This document shows, one piece after another, positions 5,515 to 7,119 of a stretch of 7,119 nt of DNA. The DNA is from Pseudonocardiales bacterium (GTDB taxonomy: Bacteria > Actinomycetota > Actinomycetes > Mycobacteriales > Jatrophihabitantaceae): positions 1 through 7,119 of the forward strand of contig JAVEEO010000216.1 of assembly GCA_030840415.1 (NCBI GenBank). Direction: 5' to 3'. Numbering within the stretch: position 1 is the first letter of the stretch; each line of letters begins with the position of its first letter. Below the pieces are notes generated by a model. That model was not told where the DNA came from and did not search any database. It was given only the letters and a program-made list of their open reading frames with translations. A program made the translations under genes and the position numbers.

Positions 5515-5530
5515 GGGCAAAGGGTTGCCC
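5515..5530. promoter_or_regulatory. Inverted repeat in the divergent promoter region, candidate PadR operator
   Basis: GGGCAA-AGGG-TTGCCC is a perfect 6-bp inverted repeat immediately upstream of TATAGT. It overlaps a second dyad, GCCCG-CA-CGGGC (5507-5518). Both occupy the spacer and -35 area of the padR promoter and would lie close to any ATPase promoter running the other way, so a bound repressor could control both genes. PadR proteins commonly repress an adjacent divergent transporter and themselves; the exact site here is inferred. Confidence -1.
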
Positions 5531-5531
5531 C

Positions 5532-5537
5532 TATAGT
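5532..5537 (+). promoter_or_regulatory. -10 element (TATAGT) of a probable leaderless padR promoter
   Basis: TATAGT ends 7 bases before GTG 5545, so transcription would start at or next to the start codon and the mRNA would be leaderless; no ribosome site precedes the gene. No good -35 hexamer is visible 17-18 bases upstream. The core CTATAG is self-complementary, so a weak minus-strand -10 (TATAGG, 5530-5535) for the ATPase gene is also possible. Confidence -1.
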
Positions 5538-5544
5538 GGTCGCC

Positions 5545-6129
5545 GTGGCTATCCAACACGCGGTGTTGTCGTTTCTCGCCGACGGACCCAGCTACGGCTA
5601 TGAAATTAAGACGAATTTCGAAAAAGCGGTCGGACCACAATGGGGCGGCCTCAATATCGGCCATGTCTACCAAATCCTGGAACGGCTGAGCCGGGACGGT
5701 CTGGTGACTTCGCGAACCGTGTCCCAAGACGTCCGACCCGACCGTACTGTCTACAAGATCACGGCTGCCGGAAGGCGCGAACTCGACAGCTGGCTGGCCG
5801 AGCCGACCACTCGTACCGCCGGTTATCGCGACGATTTCATTCTGAAGGTCCTGGCTGCCGGCCGGCGCAGCGAGGAGCAGGTGCACGAGGTCTGCCGGAC
5901 CCAGCGCGACGCCCGGATGGCCGAGCTGCAGACGCTGCGAGCACTGCGCCGCCAGCACAAGGACGAGCCGCTGGCGGCGTTGACCATCGAGGCGGCCATC
6001 CTCGGCGTGCAGGCCGACCTGAAGCTGATCGAGGTCGCCTTCGCCAACGCCTCCCGTCCGCTGCTGGCCGCCAGCCCCGCCGAGCGCTCGGCCAAGCCGG
6101 CCGAGAACCGCCGCGCTGCCGGGCAGTGA
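5545..6129 (+). CDS. PadR-family transcriptional regulator
   Basis: A 194-residue DNA-binding protein. The N-terminal winged helix-turn-helix (about 1-80) has the family landmarks: AIQHAVLSFLADGPSYGYEI, then LNIGHVYQILERLSRDGLVTSR and the wing RTVYKITAAGRRELDSWL. The C-terminal half (about 90-175) is helical, as in the PadR dimerisation domain. PadR proteins are usually small-molecule-sensing repressors of nearby transporter or resistance genes. It is divergent from the ABC ATPase gene with 84 bases between the two starts, which makes that transporter the likely target; the peptide operon may be a second. The start is GTG 5545 because the conserved AIQHAVL begins there and TATAGT lies just upstream; GTG 5536 and ATG 5485 are in frame, but the former begins inside the -10 element and the latter precedes the promoter. 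Its last base pairs overlap the next gene as GTGA. The inducer is unknown. Confidence -1.
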   Translation: MAIQHAVLSFLADGPSYGYEIKTNFEKAVGPQWGGLNIGHVYQILERLSRDGLVTSRTVSQDVRPDRTVYKITAAGRRELDSWLAEPTTRTAGYRDDFILKVLAAGRRSEEQVHEVCRTQRDARMAELQTLRALRRQHKDEPLAALTIEAAILGVQADLKLIEVAFANASRPLLAASPAERSAKPAENRRAAGQ

Positions 6130-6620
6130 TCGCCGCGCTGAGCGCGGCCAGCACCTCGCCGACCTCGGTCACCCTGGTCACCGCCATCGGGGCGGCGGTG
6201 GTCTCGCTGCTGGTGGCGATCGGCACCCAGGTGGCGCTGAGCGTGCGGGAGAGCCACTCCCGCCGTTACCTGCGCCGCCGCACCGCGCTGATCGACGCCC
6301 AGGACGCGGCCCTGGCCGTCCGCGGCCGGCTGAGTGAATACGGGACGTTGAGCCGGGCCAGCGCCGGCCGCTCCACTCCTGAGCTCGACGCCGCCGAGCG
6401 CCGCTACCTCGACGCCCGGGCACTGCTGGAGGTCACTCTCACCCGGGTGGACGATCCGGTGGTGACCAGCACGGCCCGGCACTGGCAGCAGGCGGCGGAG
6501 GTGAGCTTCATCAGCACGGCGGAGCTGACGGCTGCCAGCGAGCAGCAGCGGTGGCAGCAGGTGAATGCCGCGATCGGCGGCGCGCTGCGGAGCAAGCACG
6601 GCATCTCATCGCCGTCCTGA
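6126..6620 (+). CDS. Small single-pass membrane protein of unknown function
   Basis: A 164-residue protein I do not recognise. A single hydrophobic segment lies at about 15-40 (SVTLVTAIGAAVVSLLVAIG and onward), followed by a basic stretch RESHSRRYLRRR, which places the C-terminal part in the cytoplasm by the positive-inside rule. The remaining about 115 residues are mostly charged and helical, with possible coiled-coil character (ALIDAQDAALAVRGRLSEYG; ELDAAERRYLDARALLEVTL). There is no cysteine, signal peptide or enzyme motif. The GTG start (6126-6128) overlaps the padR stop as GTGA, so the two are translationally coupled and co-expressed. That suggests, without proof, that it tunes or senses for the PadR protein or simply shares its transcript. 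Start choice is confident because of the overlap and the reading frame. Confidence -1.
   Translation: MIAALSAASTSPTSVTLVTAIGAAVVSLLVAIGTQVALSVRESHSRRYLRRRTALIDAQDAALAVRGRLSEYGTLSRASAGRSTPELDAAERRYLDARALLEVTLTRVDDPVVTSTARHWQQAAEVSFISTAELTAASEQQRWQQVNAAIGGALRSKHGISSPS
6132..6148 (+). repeat. Hairpin in the first codons of the membrane-protein gene
   Basis: GCCGCGCT-G-AGCGCGGC is a perfect 8-bp inverted repeat around one base, foldable as a 6-bp stem with a 5-base loop. It begins 4 bases after the GTG start codon, so it could limit independent initiation and make translation depend on ribosomes finishing padR. Confidence -1.
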
Positions 6621-6633
6621 CCCGTGCTACGGG
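6621..6633. terminator. Short dyad between convergent genes, weak terminator candidate
   Basis: CCCGT-GCT-ACGGG follows directly on the TGA of the membrane-protein gene and is followed by GC-rich sequence ending in CTTT. The stem is only 5 bp, so this is a weak call. The rest of 6634-6696 shows nothing I can identify. Confidence -1.
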
Positions 6634-6696
6634 CGGGGCTTTGGACCTGGCTCGTAGGCGGCTCGGCCTGCAGGCGCCGGCAGCGGTCGGCGGCGG

Positions 6697-7008
6697 CTAG
6701 CTGGCGGCAGCGGCCCGGGGCAGCTCCTCGGCGAGGTCGAACCGGTCGGTGACGTGCAACTCGCGGGCCGCCGAGGTGGCGTACTCGGCGAAGTCCGCCG
6801 GCGCCCCGACCAGCAGCACCGAATTCGCGTGCTCGTCGGCCAGTAGCCGCTCGATGAGCTGGTAGGCGAAGGACGTCGTACCCGACAGCAGCTTGGTGGC
6901 GTCGACCACGACGTCCTGGCCGACCACCGTGCCGAGCGTTGAAACCATGTCATCGGCGTAATCGCGACCCGCTACCAGTCGCGGCAACGGCAATGTTCGA
7001 ACGCCCAC
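6697..7008 (-). CDS. Small STAS-like domain protein (DUF4325-like)
   Basis: A 103-residue soluble protein. The core GQDVVVDATKLLSGTTSFAYQLIERLL (about 30-56), followed by VLLVGAPADFAEYATSAARELHVTDRFDLAEEL, has the strand-loop-helix-strand pattern of STAS-like domains: a buried strand, a Ser/Thr loop (S42, T44, T45, S46) where anti-sigma antagonists are phosphorylated, and a helix starting SFA. The SFAYQL helix is closer to DUF4325-type proteins than to classical SpoIIAA. Such proteins typically work by binding partner proteins, but no kinase or sigma factor is visible here. GTG 7008 is supported by GAGGGGG (7014-7020) five bases upstream. It is convergent with the PadR operon and probably unrelated to the peptide cassette. 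Moderately sure of the fold, unsure of the role. Confidence -1.
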   Translation of the reverse strand: MGVRTLPLPRLVAGRDYADDMVSTLGTVVGQDVVVDATKLLSGTTSFAYQLIERLLADEHANSVLLVGAPADFAEYATSAARELHVTDRFDLAEELPRAAAAS

Positions 7009-7047
7009 GACTACCCCCTCAGCTTGTAGCCCGATCAGCCGCGGACA

Positions 7048-7077
7048 GCGCTAGCACGCCAGCGGCTCGAACGTCAA
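7048..7077 (-). promoter_or_regulatory. Weak candidate promoter for the STAS-like gene
   Basis: On the minus strand TTGACG (7072-7077) is a good -35, but the facing -10 is poor (TAGCGC at 7048-7053 with an 18-base spacer, or CTAGCG with 17). TATCGT (7077-7082) is an alternative -10 without a convincing -35. The rest of 7009-7119 shows no gene I can support. Confidence 0.25.
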
Positions 7078-7119
7078 CGATAGCGTGATTGTTTCATCGA
7101 TCGTCCCGGTCGTACAGCG

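Noticed and set aside
4696..5958. Longer version of the ABC ATPase starting at 5958
   Set aside because: The N-terminal extension runs antisense through padR, whereas a near-perfect ribosome site precedes GTG 5460.
7014..7020. Stress-sigma -10 (GGGTA-type) ahead of the STAS-like gene
   Set aside because: The G-rich stretch is better explained as the ribosome site, and no matching GTTT -35 is present at the right distance.
1..7119. CRISPR array, tRNA, rRNA or insertion sequence
   Set aside because: No regularly spaced repeats, cloverleaf, rRNA segment or transposase motif could be seen on either strand.

Overview
The window is very GC-rich, uses GTG start codons freely and has strong G/C third-position bias. 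It carries a partial cobalamin-pathway gene, a PadR regulator and a STAS-like protein. Together these suggest the chromosome of a high-GC actinomycete, probably of the Streptomyces/Kitasatospora type; this assignment is inferred from composition and gene families, not from a search.

Layout. Minus strand, left edge: the first 94 codons of cobL/cbiE (precorrin-6Y methyltransferase), cut by the window end. Next to it, all on the minus strand and read from right to left, is the central cassette: a 67-residue cysteine-rich peptide gene (4476 to 4273), a MauE-like membrane protein (4241 to 3663), a membrane-anchored thioredoxin-fold protein with a CRGC site (3666 to 3118), and a 917-residue FtsX/MacB-type ABC permease (3057 to 304). 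The matching ABC ATPase (5460 to 4696) lies upstream of the peptide gene on the same strand. A 219-base spacer separates them and holds a good vegetative promoter and several dyads. Divergent from the ATPase is a PadR-type repressor (5545 to 6129), apparently leaderless, translationally coupled by a GTGA overlap to a small single-pass membrane protein (6126 to 6620). Convergent with these, at the right edge, is a small STAS-like protein (7008 to 6697).

How the parts may work together. In methylamine utilisation, MauE and MauD (a polytopic membrane protein plus an anchored thioredoxin-fold protein) are needed to form the many disulfides of the small subunit MauA. Here a MauE-like and a MauD-like gene sit directly behind a tiny protein with eight cysteines in its last 40 residues, but no methylamine dehydrogenase gene is visible. 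The simplest reading is a dedicated oxidative-folding cassette for a secreted, disulfide-rich peptide (bacteriocin-like or signalling). The flanking ABC ATPase and large-ectodomain permease would give export or self-protection, and PadR would give control. The eight-cysteine peptide, its internal repeat and the MauE/MauD pairing are the most interesting content. No lanthipeptide, YcaO, radical SAM or protease gene is present, so disulfides are the only modification the window itself argues for.

Other structures worth noting are a perfect 15-bp inverted repeat inside the permease gene, a 16-bp perfect palindrome over the peptide stop codon, and an inverted repeat in the divergent ATPase/PadR promoter region.
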